From Streptomyces sp. BHT-5-2 (lineage in GTDB: Bacteria > Actinomycetota > Actinomycetes > Streptomycetales > Streptomycetaceae): 64,000 bases of DNA. The translations under genes were made by a program, and so were the position numbers. The stretch is from NCBI RefSeq assembly GCF_019774615.1, contig NZ_CP081496.1, forward strand, positions 1 through 64,000, in the 5' to 3' direction. Below are positions 16,688-26,404 of the stretch, in pieces. Every line of letters begins with the position of its first letter. Positions within the stretch are counted from its first letter, which is position 1. A model generated the notes under the pieces. The model saw nothing but the letters and a program-made list of their open reading frames with translations, searched no databases and had not been told where the DNA came from.

Positions 16688-17971
16688 TCAGTCGAGGTAG
16701 CCGCGGAGCTGGTCGGCGAAGGCGTGGTCGCGGAGTTTGCCGAGGGTCTTGGACTCGATCTGGCGGATGCGTTCGCGGGTGACGCCGAAGATCCGGCCGA
16801 TCTCCTCCAGGGTGCGGGGGCGGCCGTCGGCGAGGCCGTAGCGGAGCTGGACGACCTTGCGTTCGCGTTCGCCGAGGGTGGAGAGGACCGCGTCGAGGTG
16901 CTCGCGGAGCAGCAGGAACGCGGCGGACTCGACGGGTGAGGCGGCGTCGCCGTCCTCGATGAGGTCGCCGAGGGCCACGTCGTCCTCCTCGCCCACGGGG
17001 GCGTGCAGGGAGACGGGTTCCTGGGCCAGGCGCAGGACCTCGGTGACGCGTTCGGGGGCGAGGCCGAGCTGGCCGGCGACGTCCTCGGGGGTGGGTTCGT
17101 GGCCGCGTTCCTGGAGCATCCGGCGCTGGACGCGGACGACGCGGTTGATGAGTTCGACGACGTGGACGGGGACACGGATGGTGCGGGCCTGGTCGGCGAG
17201 GGCGCGGGACATGGCCTGGCGGATCCACCAGGTCGCGTAGGTGGAGAACTTGTAGCCGCGGGCGTAGTCGAACTTCTCGACGGCGCGGATCAGGCCGAGG
17301 TTGCCCTCCTGGACGAGGTCGAGCATGGTCAGGCCGCGGCCGACGTAGCGCTTGGCGACGGAGACGACCAGGCGGAGGTTGGACTCGATCAGGCGGCGCT
17401 TGGCGATCCGACCCAGGACGACCAACGTGTCGAGGTCGTGGGCGAGTTGGGAGTCGAGGTCGGGGGTGCGGGTGAGTTTCTCCTCGGCGAACAGGCCGGC
17501 CTCGACGCGGCGGGCCAGGTCGACCTCCTCGGCTGCGGTGAGCAGCGGTATCCGGCCGATCTCGCGGAGGTACTGGCGGAAGAGGTCGGAGGAGGGGCCG
17601 CCGGCGTCGGCCCGGGGTGCGGGGTCGGCGGGCTCGGGGGTGTCCACGCCGCCCGTGGGGTCCGGGGCGTCCGCGCTTTGCGGGACGTCGGCTTTGTCCG
17701 GGTGCTCGGGCGGGTCCGGGGGCTCCGGGTGTTCCGCGGCGAGGAGTTCGGCGGCGGGGGGCTCGGCCTGCTGCGGGACCGTGACCGGTACGGCCGGCAG
17801 GCCGGTATCGGGCGGGGCGGCCGGTGTGCCGCCGGGGGGTGCGGCGGGGAGGGTCCGGGTCTGCACGGGGGCGACCTCCAGGTGATCGCGGCTGGGCGGC
17901 ACGAGGACCGGGGCGGCGGCGGACGGGCCGCCGGGCCGCCCCACGGCACGAGCGGCTGCGCGGGGGCTCAC
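16688..17971 (-). CDS. hrdA: Primary-type RNA polymerase sigma factor, HrdA-like
   Basis: 427 residues. An acidic, Pro-rich N-terminus (~130 residues, no clear region 1.1) precedes region 1.2 ([16 protein letters not shown]), region 2 ([53 protein letters not shown]), region 3, and region 4.2 ([20 protein letters not shown]) ending GYLD. All core- and -10/-35-binding segments of the sigma-70 group are present. Next to dnaG, as recalled for S. coelicolor hrdA; it lacks the long N-terminus of HrdB, so it is probably a dispensable group-2 factor. GTG start, the first start codon after an in-frame TAA. Confidence 0.85.
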   Translation of the reverse strand: MSPRAAARAVGRPGGPSAAAPVLVPPSRDHLEVAPVQTRTLPAAPPGGTPAAPPDTGLPAVPVTVPQQAEPPAAELLAAEHPEPPDPPEHPDKADVPQSADAPDPTGGVDTPEPADPAPRADAGGPSSDLFRQYLREIGRIPLLTAAEEVDLARRVEAGLFAEEKLTRTPDLDSQLAHDLDTLVVLGRIAKRRLIESNLRLVVSVAKRYVGRGLTMLDLVQEGNLGLIRAVEKFDYARGYKFSTYATWWIRQAMSRALADQARTIRVPVHVVELINRVVRVQRRMLQERGHEPTPEDVAGQLGLAPERVTEVLRLAQEPVSLHAPVGEEDDVALGDLIEDGDAASPVESAAFLLLREHLDAVLSTLGERERKVVQLRYGLADGRPRTLEEIGRIFGVTRERIRQIESKTLGKLRDHAFADQLRGYLD

Positions 17972-18213
17972 GTCCCGTACGGCGGCGCGCAGGGGCGGAT
18001 GTGCCGCGCTCCGGGGGACTTACGGCACCGCTCCTCAGTGTGGAGTACGACACATGTCCGCCACGAGGGGCGTGCGAGCACTTTTTGAGTCCGGTCCGTG
18101 ACCGAATGGCTACCCGGAGGTGCCGGTGGAGGGTGGCGGGGGTCCTGGGGTGGGTGGTGCGGGCTCTCGGTGCGCCGGGCGGCGGGCGGCGGGCGGGAGT
18201 TTGACGACAGGGC

Positions 18214-20124
18214 CTAGAGCGCGGCGGCGCCGCGTTCGCGGAGGGACTGGCCGTACTGCTGGAGGACCCAGAGTTCGTTCTGGACGGCGGCGAGCTGCTG
18301 GGGGTCGGCGCGCGGGCCCAGGCGCTGGAGGGTGCCGCGGATCTCGCCGACGCGGTGGTTGACGGCGGCGAGGCGGACGGCGACCAACTGGACGCCTGCG
18401 TATGCCTCGTCGGCCTCCCGGCGGGTGTGCAGCGGCTCCACTGCCAGCTCGGTGATCATGGCGCGGACGGTGTCGTCGGGGGCGGCCTCGCGGACCCGGG
18501 TGAGGTACTCGCCGTCGGCGGATCCGGCGGTGGCGCCGCCGGCGTCCTCGATGCACCGTCGGACGACGGCGTACGGGGGCGCGGTGAACTCGTCGGCGCC
18601 GTAGGCGTCGAAGGCCGGGGAGACCAGGTCGGGGCGCTGGAGGGCGAGCTTGAGGAGTTCCCGTTCGACGCGGTGGGCGGGGCTGCGGAGGTTGAGGGCG
18701 GGACCGCCGGGGGCGGGGCGCGGCTGCTCGGCGGGGGGTGCGTCGTGGCGCTGCGGGCGGCCCTGGCCGGGGCCGCCGCCGTCGCGGCCGCGCTCGCGGG
18801 CCCAGCGGGCGAGCTGGGAGACCCGGCGGACGACGAACTGGGTGTCCAGGATGCCGAGCATGCCGGCCAGTTGGACGGCGGATTCGTGCTGGATGGCGCT
18901 GTTCTTGATGCGGGCGACGATGGGGGCGGCCTCGTCGAGGGCGGCGGCCCGGCCGACCGGGGTGTCGAGGTTGTGCCGGGCGACGACCTGGCGGAGCGCG
19001 AACTCGAAGAGCGGGGTGCGGGATTCGACGAGATCGGCGACGGCGCCGTCGCCCTTGGCGAGCCGCAGGTCGCAGGGGTCCATGCCGCCGGGGGTGATGG
19101 CGATGGAGGTCTCGGCGGCGAACTTCTGGTCGTCCTCGAAGGCGCGCAGGGCGGCCTTCTGGCCGGCGGCGTCGCCGTCGAAGGTGAAGACCACCTCGGA
19201 GCCGGAGTTGTCCATCAGCAGGCGGCGGAGGATCTTGATGTGGCCCTCGCCGAAGGCGGTGCCGCAGGTGGCGATGGCGGTGGTGACGCCGGCGAGGTGG
19301 CAGGCCATGACGTCGGTGTAGCCCTCGACGACGACGGCGCGGTTGCCCTTGGCGATCTCCTTCTTGGCGAGGTCGATGCCGTAGAGGACCTGGGACTTGC
19401 GGTAGAGGGGGGTCTCGGGGGTGTTGAGGTACTTGGGGCCGTTGTCGTCGTCGCGGAGCTTGCGGGCGCCGAAGCCGACGACCTCGCCGGAGATGTCGCG
19501 GATGGGCCACATCAGGCGGCCGCGGAAGCGGTCGATGGGGCCGCGGCGGCCCTCCTGGGAGAGGCCGGAGAGGACCAGCTCCTTGTCGGTGAAGCCGCGG
19601 CCGCGCAGGAAGCGGGTGAGGTGGTCCCAGCCGGCGGGGCTGTAGCCGACGCCGAAGTGCTGGGCGGCGGCCTGGTCGAAACCGCGGTCGGCGAGGAAGG
19701 TACGGGCGACGGCGGCCTCGGGGCTCTCCAGCTGCTCGGTGTAGTACTGGGCGGCGGCCTTGTGGGCCTCGACCAGGCGGGTGCGCTCGCCCTGCTGGCG
19801 GCCGGGGGTGTAGCCGCCCTCCTCATAGCGGAGGGTGATGCCGGCCTGGGCGGCGAGGCGTTCGATGGTCTCGGCGAAGGAGAGGTGGTCGATCTTCATG
19901 ACGAAGTCGACGGTGTCGCCGCCCTCTTGGCAGCCGAAGCAGTGGTAGAGGCCCTTGGCGGGGCTCACGTGGAAGGACGGGGACTTCTCGTCGTGGAAGG
20001 GGCACAGGCCCTTGAGGTTGCCGCCGCCGGCGTTGCGGAGCTGGAGGTACTCGGACACGACGGCGTCGATCGGGACCGCGTCCCGCACCGCCTTCACATC
20101 GTCATCGTTGATCCTGCCTGCCAC
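18214..20124 (-). CDS. dnaG: DNA primase
   Basis: 636 residues. CHC2 zinc finger with C41, H44, C62 and C65 (LCPFHDEKSPSF, YHCFGC). The catalytic core has RFRGRLMWPIRD, the TOPRIM motifs VVVEGYTDVMA and VVFTFDGDAAGQ, and the DPCD-type motif GGMDPCDLRL. A C-terminal DnaB-interaction-like helical domain ends LRERGAAAL. Makes RNA primers at the replication fork. ATG start close to the window's hrdA-like gene, as in other streptomycetes. Confidence 0.95.
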   Translation of the reverse strand: MAGRINDDDVKAVRDAVPIDAVVSEYLQLRNAGGGNLKGLCPFHDEKSPSFHVSPAKGLYHCFGCQEGGDTVDFVMKIDHLSFAETIERLAAQAGITLRYEEGGYTPGRQQGERTRLVEAHKAAAQYYTEQLESPEAAVARTFLADRGFDQAAAQHFGVGYSPAGWDHLTRFLRGRGFTDKELVLSGLSQEGRRGPIDRFRGRLMWPIRDISGEVVGFGARKLRDDDNGPKYLNTPETPLYRKSQVLYGIDLAKKEIAKGNRAVVVEGYTDVMACHLAGVTTAIATCGTAFGEGHIKILRRLLMDNSGSEVVFTFDGDAAGQKAALRAFEDDQKFAAETSIAITPGGMDPCDLRLAKGDGAVADLVESRTPLFEFALRQVVARHNLDTPVGRAAALDEAAPIVARIKNSAIQHESAVQLAGMLGILDTQFVVRRVSQLARWARERGRDGGGPGQGRPQRHDAPPAEQPRPAPGGPALNLRSPAHRVERELLKLALQRPDLVSPAFDAYGADEFTAPPYAVVRRCIEDAGGATAGSADGEYLTRVREAAPDDTVRAMITELAVEPLHTRREADEAYAGVQLVAVRLAAVNHRVGEIRGTLQRLGPRADPQQLAAVQNELWVLQQYGQSLRERGAAAL

Positions 20125-20216
20125 GGGTGAATTCTACGGTGGGGGTCCGACAGTCCCCGCACGGACGGGCCCCGGCCGGGGCGGGCCGATCCGGGGCCGG
20201 GGTGGTGCGGGCCGGG

Positions 20217-21248
20217 TCAGGGCAGGAGTTCCCGGAAGCGGTCCGGGCCGATGTTGCCGCCGGAGACGATCACGCCGATACGGGCCGGTGCGGGGCCCGG
20301 GAGCGGCTCCGGGCGGCCGGCGAGCAGGGCGGCGAGGGCGCTGGCGCCGCTGGGCTCGACGACGATCTTGAGGCGTTCGAAGGCGAAGGCCATGGCGGCG
20401 CGGATCTCGTCGTCGGTGACGAGGACCACGGAGTCGACCAGCCGCCGGTTGATCGCGAAGGTCAGCTCGCCGGGGGTCTCGACGGCCTGGCCGTCGGCGA
20501 TGGTGCGCGGCACGGGGACGGCGACGCGGTGGCCGGCGGCCAGGGAGCGGCGGGTGTCGTCGCCGGCCTCGGGCTCGACGCCGATCATGCGGGTGCCGGG
20601 GGCCAGCGCGGTGGCGGCGGTGGCGCAGCCGGCCATCAGCCCGCCGCCGCCGACGGGTACGAGGAGGACGTCGAGCGGGCCGGTCTCCTCCAGGAGCTCC
20701 AGGGCGGCGGTGCCCTGTCCGGCGATGACGTGCGGGTGGTCGTACGGGGGGATCAGGGTCAGGCCGCGCTCCTGGGCGATGCGGGCGCTGAGGGCGGCGC
20801 GGTCCTCGGTGTAGCGGTCGTAGGCGACGATCTCGGCGCCGTAGCCGGCGGTGGCGTCCCGTTTGGAGCGCGGGGCGTCGGCGGGCATGACGATGACGGC
20901 GCGGGTGCCGCGTTCCCGGGCGGCGAGGGCGAGGGCCTGGGCGTGGTTGCCGGAGGAGTGGGCGACGACCCCGCGGGCCAGCTGCTCGGGGGTGAGGCGG
21001 GAGAGGGCGTGGTAGGCGCCGCGGAACTTGAAGGCGCCGGCCCGTTGGAAGTTCTCGCACTTGAGGAAGGCCCGGGTGCCGGTCCGGGTGTCGAGGGTGC
21101 GGGAGCGCAGCACCGGGGTGCGGTGGGCCGCGCCGGCCAGCCGGCGGGCGGCGTCCCGGACGTCGTCGAGGGTGACGTCCGGGGTGCCGCTGCCGCCGGG
21201 GCCGGTGCTGTCGGTGGAGCCGGTGGGGCGCGTGGGACCAGAGGTCAT
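20217..21248 (-). CDS. Threonine/serine dehydratase (PLP-dependent)
   Basis: 343 residues, fold-type II. The PLP lysine is K74 in GAFKFRGA; SSGNHAQALALA binds the substrate carboxylate; the Gly-rich phosphate loop is VPVGGGGLMAGC; the SGGNIG motif is near the end. There is no C-terminal ACT domain, so it is a catabolic/short-type threonine ammonia-lyase rather than an Ile-feedback-regulated IlvA; serine racemase activity is also possible. ATG start; a Gly/Ser/Thr-rich N-terminal stretch precedes the domain. It lies 10 bp beyond the flavoprotein stop and is likely co-transcribed. Confidence 0.85.
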   Translation of the reverse strand: MTSGPTRPTGSTDSTGPGGSGTPDVTLDDVRDAARRLAGAAHRTPVLRSRTLDTRTGTRAFLKCENFQRAGAFKFRGAYHALSRLTPEQLARGVVAHSSGNHAQALALAARERGTRAVIVMPADAPRSKRDATAGYGAEIVAYDRYTEDRAALSARIAQERGLTLIPPYDHPHVIAGQGTAALELLEETGPLDVLLVPVGGGGLMAGCATAATALAPGTRMIGVEPEAGDDTRRSLAAGHRVAVPVPRTIADGQAVETPGELTFAINRRLVDSVVLVTDDEIRAAMAFAFERLKIVVEPSGASALAALLAGRPEPLPGPAPARIGVIVSGGNIGPDRFRELLP

Positions 21249-21257
21249 ACGGGCACG

Positions 21258-22520
21258 TTACGGGAGCAGTGAGGTCAGGGGAACGGTGGGATCGGCCAGC
21301 TTCTCGGGGTCCAACGGGGCAGCGGAGCGGATCAGTTGCTGAACGTGCTCGGCGACGTCCCAGACGTTGACGTTCATGCCGGCCAGGACGCGGCCCTCGC
21401 TGAGCCAGAAGGCGATGAACTCCCGCTTGCCGACGTCGCCGCGGCAGACGACCTGGTCGTAGGAGCCGGGCGGGGCGTAGCCGGAGTACTCCATGCCGAG
21501 GTCGTACTGGTCGGAGAAGAAGTACGGGACGCGGTCGTAGCTGATGTCCTGGCCGAGCATGGCGCGGGCGGCCGCCGGGCCGCCGTTGAGGGCGTTGGCC
21601 CAGTGCTCGACGCGCAGCCGGGTGTCCAGGAGGGGGTGGTCGGCGGCGGCCGCGTCGCCGGCGGCGTGGATGTACGGGTCGGAGGTGCGCAGCGCGGCGT
21701 CGACGGCGATCCCGCCGCCGTCGGCGCGGTCGACGACGTCGAGGCCGGCCTGTTCGGCGAGGGCGGTGCGGGGGGCGGCGCCGATGGCGGCGAGCACGTC
21801 GTGGGCGGGGTGTTCCTCGCCGTCGTCGGTGCGGACGGAGACGACCACGCCGTCCTGGCCGACGATCTCGGTGAGGCGGGCGCCGAAGTGGAAGCGGACG
21901 CCGCGCTCGCTGTGCAGGTCGGTGAAGAGGGCGCCGAGTTCGGGGCCGAGGATGCCGTGCAGGGGCGTCGGTTCGGGTTCGACGATGGTGACCTCGGCGC
22001 CGTAGGAGCGGGCCGCGGCGGCCACTTCGAGGCCGATCCAGCCGGCGCCGGCGATGACCAGGTGGCCGTTCTCGCGCCCCAGGGAGGCGAGGACGCCGCG
22101 GAGGCGTTCGGCGTGGGCGAGGCGGCGGAGGTGGTGGACGCCGGCCAGGCCGGTGCCGGGGATGTTCAGGCGGCGGGGTTCGGCGCCGGTGGCCAGCAGC
22201 AGCTTGTCGTAGGCGATGAGGGTGCCGTCGCCCAGGCGGACGGTCCGGGCGGTGGGGTCCAGGTGGACGGCGGGCTGGCCCAGGTGGAGCTCGATCCGGG
22301 CCTGGGCGTAGAAGGCGGGCTCGTGGATGAAGACGCTGTCGCGCTCCTCCTTGCCGAGCAGGTACCCCTTGGAGAGCGGGGGGCGCTCGTAGGGGTGGTC
22401 GCGCTCGTCACAGATGAGGATCACCCGGCCGGTGAACCCTTCCGCGCGGAGCGTCTCCGCGGCCTTCGCTCCGGCCAGGCCACCCCCGACGATGACGAAC
22501 GTCTGGTGCGTGTCGACCAC
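21258..22520 (-). CDS. NAD(P)H-dependent FAD oxidoreductase, ferredoxin-reductase type
   Basis: 420 residues. FAD dinucleotide motif VIVGGGLAGAKAAE (G12-G14, G17), PPLSKGYLLG, second NAD-binding motif VIAGAGWIGLEVAAAA, FAD-closing YIHAAGDAAA, and a C-terminal reductase domain. Related enzymes pass electrons from NAD(P)H to a ferredoxin for P450s or dioxygenases; no ferredoxin gene adjoins. GTG 22520 is preferred: GAGGAGGA lies 7 nt upstream and it gives the family N-terminus, although the frame is open to 22706. Confidence 0.85.
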   Translation of the reverse strand: MVDTHQTFVIVGGGLAGAKAAETLRAEGFTGRVILICDERDHPYERPPLSKGYLLGKEERDSVFIHEPAFYAQARIELHLGQPAVHLDPTARTVRLGDGTLIAYDKLLLATGAEPRRLNIPGTGLAGVHHLRRLAHAERLRGVLASLGRENGHLVIAGAGWIGLEVAAAARSYGAEVTIVEPEPTPLHGILGPELGALFTDLHSERGVRFHFGARLTEIVGQDGVVVSVRTDDGEEHPAHDVLAAIGAAPRTALAEQAGLDVVDRADGGGIAVDAALRTSDPYIHAAGDAAAADHPLLDTRLRVEHWANALNGGPAAARAMLGQDISYDRVPYFFSDQYDLGMEYSGYAPPGSYDQVVCRGDVGKREFIAFWLSEGRVLAGMNVNVWDVAEHVQQLIRSAAPLDPEKLADPTVPLTSLLP

Positions 22521-22758
22521 TTGCTTCCTCCTCGTTGCGGTGCCGTACGTCCGCGTCCGCGTCCGTGAACGCCCCTGTTGGTGCCCCGTTGGTTCCCCCG
22601 CTGCCGCCCCCGTTTTGCGGTGCCTGTGGTGTTCTCTCTCGTTTCCTTGATGTGTTCGACGGTTTTCGGGTTCCCGTGTGCCGTCGCGGGGACGAGCGTC
22701 CCGCACGGAGCGTGAGGGGGGAAGAGGGGCCGCCTCCCCAGGGTCACCCTGGGTTGCC

Positions 22759-24093
22759 CTAACCGTTACCAGGGGGACGTGTGAGGCGAGCGTGAAGATT
22801 ACGCGCGGAGGCGTCGGTGAGCGCCGCGATCTGGTCGATCACGGCCCGCAGCCGGGCGGTGTCGTCGGGGGCCGCGTCGAACAGTGAACGGAACTGCGGG
22901 TCAAGGCCGTCGGGGGCGCGGGCGAGCAGCGCCTCGGCGAGTTCGGCGATCACCACGCGCTGGTCGGCACGGAGCGCTTCCTGGTCCGGGCGCTGTATCA
23001 CGTAGCGATCGGCGACTGCTTTGAGAACGGCGCATTCCAGGCGGGTTTCGGCCGGAACCACCAGCTCCGCCGCGTACCGGGTGAGCGGGCCGCTGCTGAA
23101 GCGGGACCGGGTGGCGCCCTCGGCGGCCAGGCAGAAGCGGCCGATGAGCTGGCTGGTGGCGTCCTTGAGGCGGGCCTGGGCGAGCGCCGAGCCGTCGTAG
23201 CCGTGCGGCCACCACTCCTGCTCCAGCAGGCGGTCCAGTGCCGCGGCCAGCTCCGCCTCGGCGGCGCCGGGGGCGTAGCGCTCGGCGGCGACCGCGAAGA
23301 TCTCGGCGCGTTCGGGGTCGGCGAGCAGCACGTTGGGGTCGAGGTGGCCGGCGTGCAGCCCGTCCTCGACGTCGTGCACCGAGTAGGCGACGTCGTCGGC
23401 CCAGTCCATGACCTGCGCCTCGAAGCTGCGCCGGCCGGACGGGGCGCCCTGCCGGAACCACGCGAAGACGGGCAGGTCGTCGGCGTAGACGCCGAACTTC
23501 ACGGCGTCCGGGCCGTCGGGGTGGGCGCCGCGCGGCCAGGGGTACTTGGTGGCGGCGTCCAGGGCGGCGCGGGTGAGGTTGAGGCCGACGCTGACCGGCG
23601 CGCCGTCCGGGGACGGCACGAAGCGCTTGGGTTCCAGACGGGCCAGGAGGCGCAGCGACTGGGCGTTGCCCTCGAAGCCGCCGCAGGGCGCGGCGACCTC
23701 GTTGAGGGCCTGTTCGCCGTTGTGCCCGAAGGGCGGGTGGCCGAGGTCGTGCGCCAGACAGGCGGTCTCGACCAGATCCGGGTCGCAGCCGAGGGCGGCG
23801 CCCAGTTCGCGACCCACCTGGGCGCACTCCAGGGAGTGCGTCAGACGGGTGCGGGGGCTGGCGTCCCATGCCTGGGTGGCGCTGCCGGGGGTGACGACCT
23901 GGGTCTTGCCGGCGAGCCGGCGCAGTGCGGCGGAGTGCAGGACCCGGGCGCGGTCGCGCTGGAAGGCGGTGCGCCCGGGGCGTTTGTCCGGCTCGGGGAC
24001 CCAGCGTTCGGTGTCCGCCGCGGTGTAGCCGGGGAGCGCCGCGCGCGGGTCCTCGCCGTGGCTGGGAGGGGTTGCCCGTGTTGTGCCCGTCAT
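22759..24093 (-). CDS. dgt: Deoxyguanosinetriphosphate triphosphohydrolase (HD domain)
   Basis: 444 residues. HD-domain metal motifs [15 protein letters not shown] (His) and [16 protein letters not shown] (HD), then [16 protein letters not shown] (Asp). Hydrolyses dGTP or other dNTPs to nucleoside and PPPi, controlling dNTP pools; placement two genes from dnaG is conserved in actinomycetes by recall. Its ATG overlaps the sirohydrochlorin-chelatase stop (ATGA at 24090-24093), so translation is coupled. Confidence 0.9.
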   Translation of the reverse strand: MTGTTRATPPSHGEDPRAALPGYTAADTERWVPEPDKRPGRTAFQRDRARVLHSAALRRLAGKTQVVTPGSATQAWDASPRTRLTHSLECAQVGRELGAALGCDPDLVETACLAHDLGHPPFGHNGEQALNEVAAPCGGFEGNAQSLRLLARLEPKRFVPSPDGAPVSVGLNLTRAALDAATKYPWPRGAHPDGPDAVKFGVYADDLPVFAWFRQGAPSGRRSFEAQVMDWADDVAYSVHDVEDGLHAGHLDPNVLLADPERAEIFAVAAERYAPGAAEAELAAALDRLLEQEWWPHGYDGSALAQARLKDATSQLIGRFCLAAEGATRSRFSSGPLTRYAAELVVPAETRLECAVLKAVADRYVIQRPDQEALRADQRVVIAELAEALLARAPDGLDPQFRSLFDAAPDDTARLRAVIDQIAALTDASARNLHARLTRPPGNG

Positions 24094-25088
24094 ACGGCGA
24101 CGGTAGCCGCCCTGGGGACGTCGGTGCCGGATCCGGTGCCCGTGGAGAGCGCCTGGTCGTAGCGGTGCAGTACGAGGCGGGCCAGCGCGGGGTGGTCGCC
24201 CAGAGGGGCGGCGGCGGGCCCGGGGGCGAGGGCCGCGCACCGGTCGGCGAAGCGGCCGGGGGCGGCGAAGCAGGCGGCGACGGCTATGTCGTCGGGGTGG
24301 TGGCCGCGGTCGGCCAGCGCGCGGACGGCGTCGGGGACGGTGGGGGCGGCGGCAATCCGGGAGGGGCGACGCGAAGCGTCTCCTCCCGGGGTGGTGGCGG
24401 GCGACGGGTGGGCATAGGCGGGCAGGACGGGGATGCCGCCGAGGCGGGTGGAGAGGAGGCGGGCGGTGCGGGCGGTGTCACGGGCGGAGCGGGGGGCGCG
24501 GGAGCCGGCGGCGGCCAGGACGACGGCGGGTCCGCGGCCGTCATGGGGGCCGGTGGGGAAGCCGGCTTCCAGGAGGCGGCCGTGCAGGGCCTCGGCCAGG
24601 AGGGCGTGTGGGCCCAGGGGGGCCGCGGTCCGGCCGGTGAGGTGCGGGGCGGCGGCGAGCGCGGCGGGCAGGTCGTGGGTGACGTGGTGGCCGTGGCCGA
24701 AGAGCAGCGGCACCAGGACGACGGCGTCGGATGTGCCGTGCAGCGAGGCCAGGGTGTCGGCGAGCAGCGGCCGGTTCAGCTCGATGTGGCCGAGGTGGAC
24801 GGGGAGGCCGGGGCGGAGCGCCCGGATCCGGGTGAGGAGGGCTCGGACGGTGGGGGCGGCTCCTGGGTGCCGGCTGCCGTGGGCGACGGCCACGAGGGCG
24901 GGCGGCGGGGTGGCGGGGCGGCGGTAGCCGTGCAGGCGGACGGTGCGCAGGCGGTTGCCGAGGACGTCGGTGATCTCGGCGGCGAGGCCGGCGGCGGCCA
25001 GGGGGGCGAAGGGCGGGGCGGACGGCCCGGGTGTCGGGGCGGAGAGGCGGGATTCCTGGGTGGGTTGGTTCGCTGTCGACGCCGTCAT
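24090..25088 (-). CDS. Sirohydrochlorin chelatase / CbiX-SirB family
   Basis: 332 residues made of two similar halves. The first half has [18 protein letters not shown] and [16 protein letters not shown], giving the metal-binding His residues of CbiX/SirB; the second has [18 protein letters not shown]. Inserts Fe (siroheme) or Co into sirohydrochlorin. Siroheme is the cofactor of the nitrite reductase NirB at 38.8 kb and nitrate reductase sequences adjoin, so siroheme synthesis is the likely job. ATG 25088; divergent from the nasA remnant, sharing a 161-bp promoter region. Confidence 0.8.
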   Translation of the reverse strand: MTASTANQPTQESRLSAPTPGPSAPPFAPLAAAGLAAEITDVLGNRLRTVRLHGYRRPATPPPALVAVAHGSRHPGAAPTVRALLTRIRALRPGLPVHLGHIELNRPLLADTLASLHGTSDAVVLVPLLFGHGHHVTHDLPAALAAAPHLTGRTAAPLGPHALLAEALHGRLLEAGFPTGPHDGRGPAVVLAAAGSRAPRSARDTARTARLLSTRLGGIPVLPAYAHPSPATTPGGDASRRPSRIAAAPTVPDAVRALADRGHHPDDIAVAACFAAPGRFADRCAALAPGPAAAPLGDHPALARLVLHRYDQALSTGTGSGTDVPRAATVAV

Positions 25089-25249
25089 GGAGCGAGGCTG
25101 GCACCCGGTCGTTGCGGTTCCGTTTCCCGCCGGGGAATTCCCTGTACCGCGGCTCGTCCGCCCGCCTCCGGTCCCGTGGGAGGAGTCCGCCGCGCGCCGG
25201 AAACGGGGGCGACCCGTCGGCGCAACACGCCCGTTCCACGCTGACCGGT

Positions 25250-26365
25250 ATGGACGCCGCCGCCATCGCCCCGATCGAGACCCACTGTCCCTACTGCGCG
25301 CTGCAATGCGGCATGGGGCTGCGGCCCGCCACCGGGCCGGGCGGCCCCGCGGTGGAGGTCGTGGAGCGGCCCGCGTTCCCCGTGAACCGGGGCGCGCTGT
25401 GCGGCAAGGGGCGGACGGCGCACGAACTGCTGGCCCCCGGGGCGCGGTTGACGTCTCCCCTGGTGCGCGACGCGGACACCGGGCAGTTGGTGCCGGCCGG
25501 TTGGGACGCGGCCCTGGGCCGGGTCACGGAGGGACTGCGGCGGGCCGGCGCGGTGTACGGGCGGGACGCGGTCGGGGTGTTCGGCGGCGGCGGGCTGACC
25601 AACGAGAAGGCGTATGCGCTGGGGAAGTTCGCGCGGGTGGTGCTGGGCACGTCGCAGATCGACTACAACGGCCGCTTCTGCATGTCGTCGGCCGGCGGGC
25701 CGGCGGACTACTCGGGGATCACCTACGCGCGGATCGCGGCGGAGGACGGGGTGTTCTGGCCCTGTCCGGCGGGCCCGGACGACCCGGCAGGCCCGGACGC
25801 CCCGGCCGACACGGCGGGTTCGGCGGGCGTGGCGGAGGGCGCGAAGCGGGCCGTGACGGGGGCCCAGGCGACCCGCGGGGAGCCGGCCGGGGTCCCGGGC
25901 CATCCCGGCACCCCGCGGCTCTTCCTGGACCGGTTCGCGACGTCCGACGGCCGGGCCCGCTTCGCGCCGGTCACGCACCGCCCGGCGGACGAGGAGCCGG
26001 ACGCCGGATACCCGGTGGTGCTGACGACGGGGCGGGTGCTGGCGCAGCACCAGTCGGGCGCGCAGACCCGCCGGGTGGCCGCGCTGAACGCCGCCGAGCC
26101 CGGACCCTACGTCGAGCTCCACCCGCGGCTGGCGGACCGCCTCGGGATAGCCGACGGCGAGCCGGTCGCGGTGGTGTCCCGGCGCGGCCGGGCGGTGGCA
26201 CCGGCCCGGGTGAGCCCGGCGATCCGCCCGGACACGGTGTTCATGCCGTTCCACTGGCCGGGCGAGGGCCGGGCCAACTCCCTGACCAATCCGGCGCTCG
26301 ACCCGGTGTCCCGGATGCCGGAGTTCAAGGTGTGCGCCGTCCGGGTCGAGCGGCCGGGGCCGTAG
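25250..26365 (+). CDS. nasA: Assimilatory nitrate reductase (NasA-type) with large internal deletion
   Basis: 371 residues where the family has ~700. The N-terminus keeps the [4Fe-4S] site (C13, C16, C20, C51) and runs to DYNGRFCMSS; the next residues AGGPADYSGITY belong, in full-length homologues by recall, to a segment ~400 residues further on. The C-terminal molybdopterin-dinucleotide domain (FLDRFATSDGRARF, LTTGRVLAQHQSGAQTRR, PFHWPGEGRANSLTNPALDP) is intact. The active-site core is missing, so the product cannot reduce nitrate. The frame is preserved across the junction (about 25689-25700). ATG 25250 lacks a strong ribosome-binding site. Best regarded as a decaying gene. Confidence 0.8.
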   Translation: MDAAAIAPIETHCPYCALQCGMGLRPATGPGGPAVEVVERPAFPVNRGALCGKGRTAHELLAPGARLTSPLVRDADTGQLVPAGWDAALGRVTEGLRRAGAVYGRDAVGVFGGGGLTNEKAYALGKFARVVLGTSQIDYNGRFCMSSAGGPADYSGITYARIAAEDGVFWPCPAGPDDPAGPDAPADTAGSAGVAEGAKRAVTGAQATRGEPAGVPGHPGTPRLFLDRFATSDGRARFAPVTHRPADEEPDAGYPVVLTTGRVLAQHQSGAQTRRVAALNAAEPGPYVELHPRLADRLGIADGEPVAVVSRRGRAVAPARVSPAIRPDTVFMPFHWPGEGRANSLTNPALDPVSRMPEFKVCAVRVERPGP

Positions 26366-26404
26366 GGTCCCGTCCGGTGGGTCCGCGCGGGCCCGGGGCG
26401 ACGG

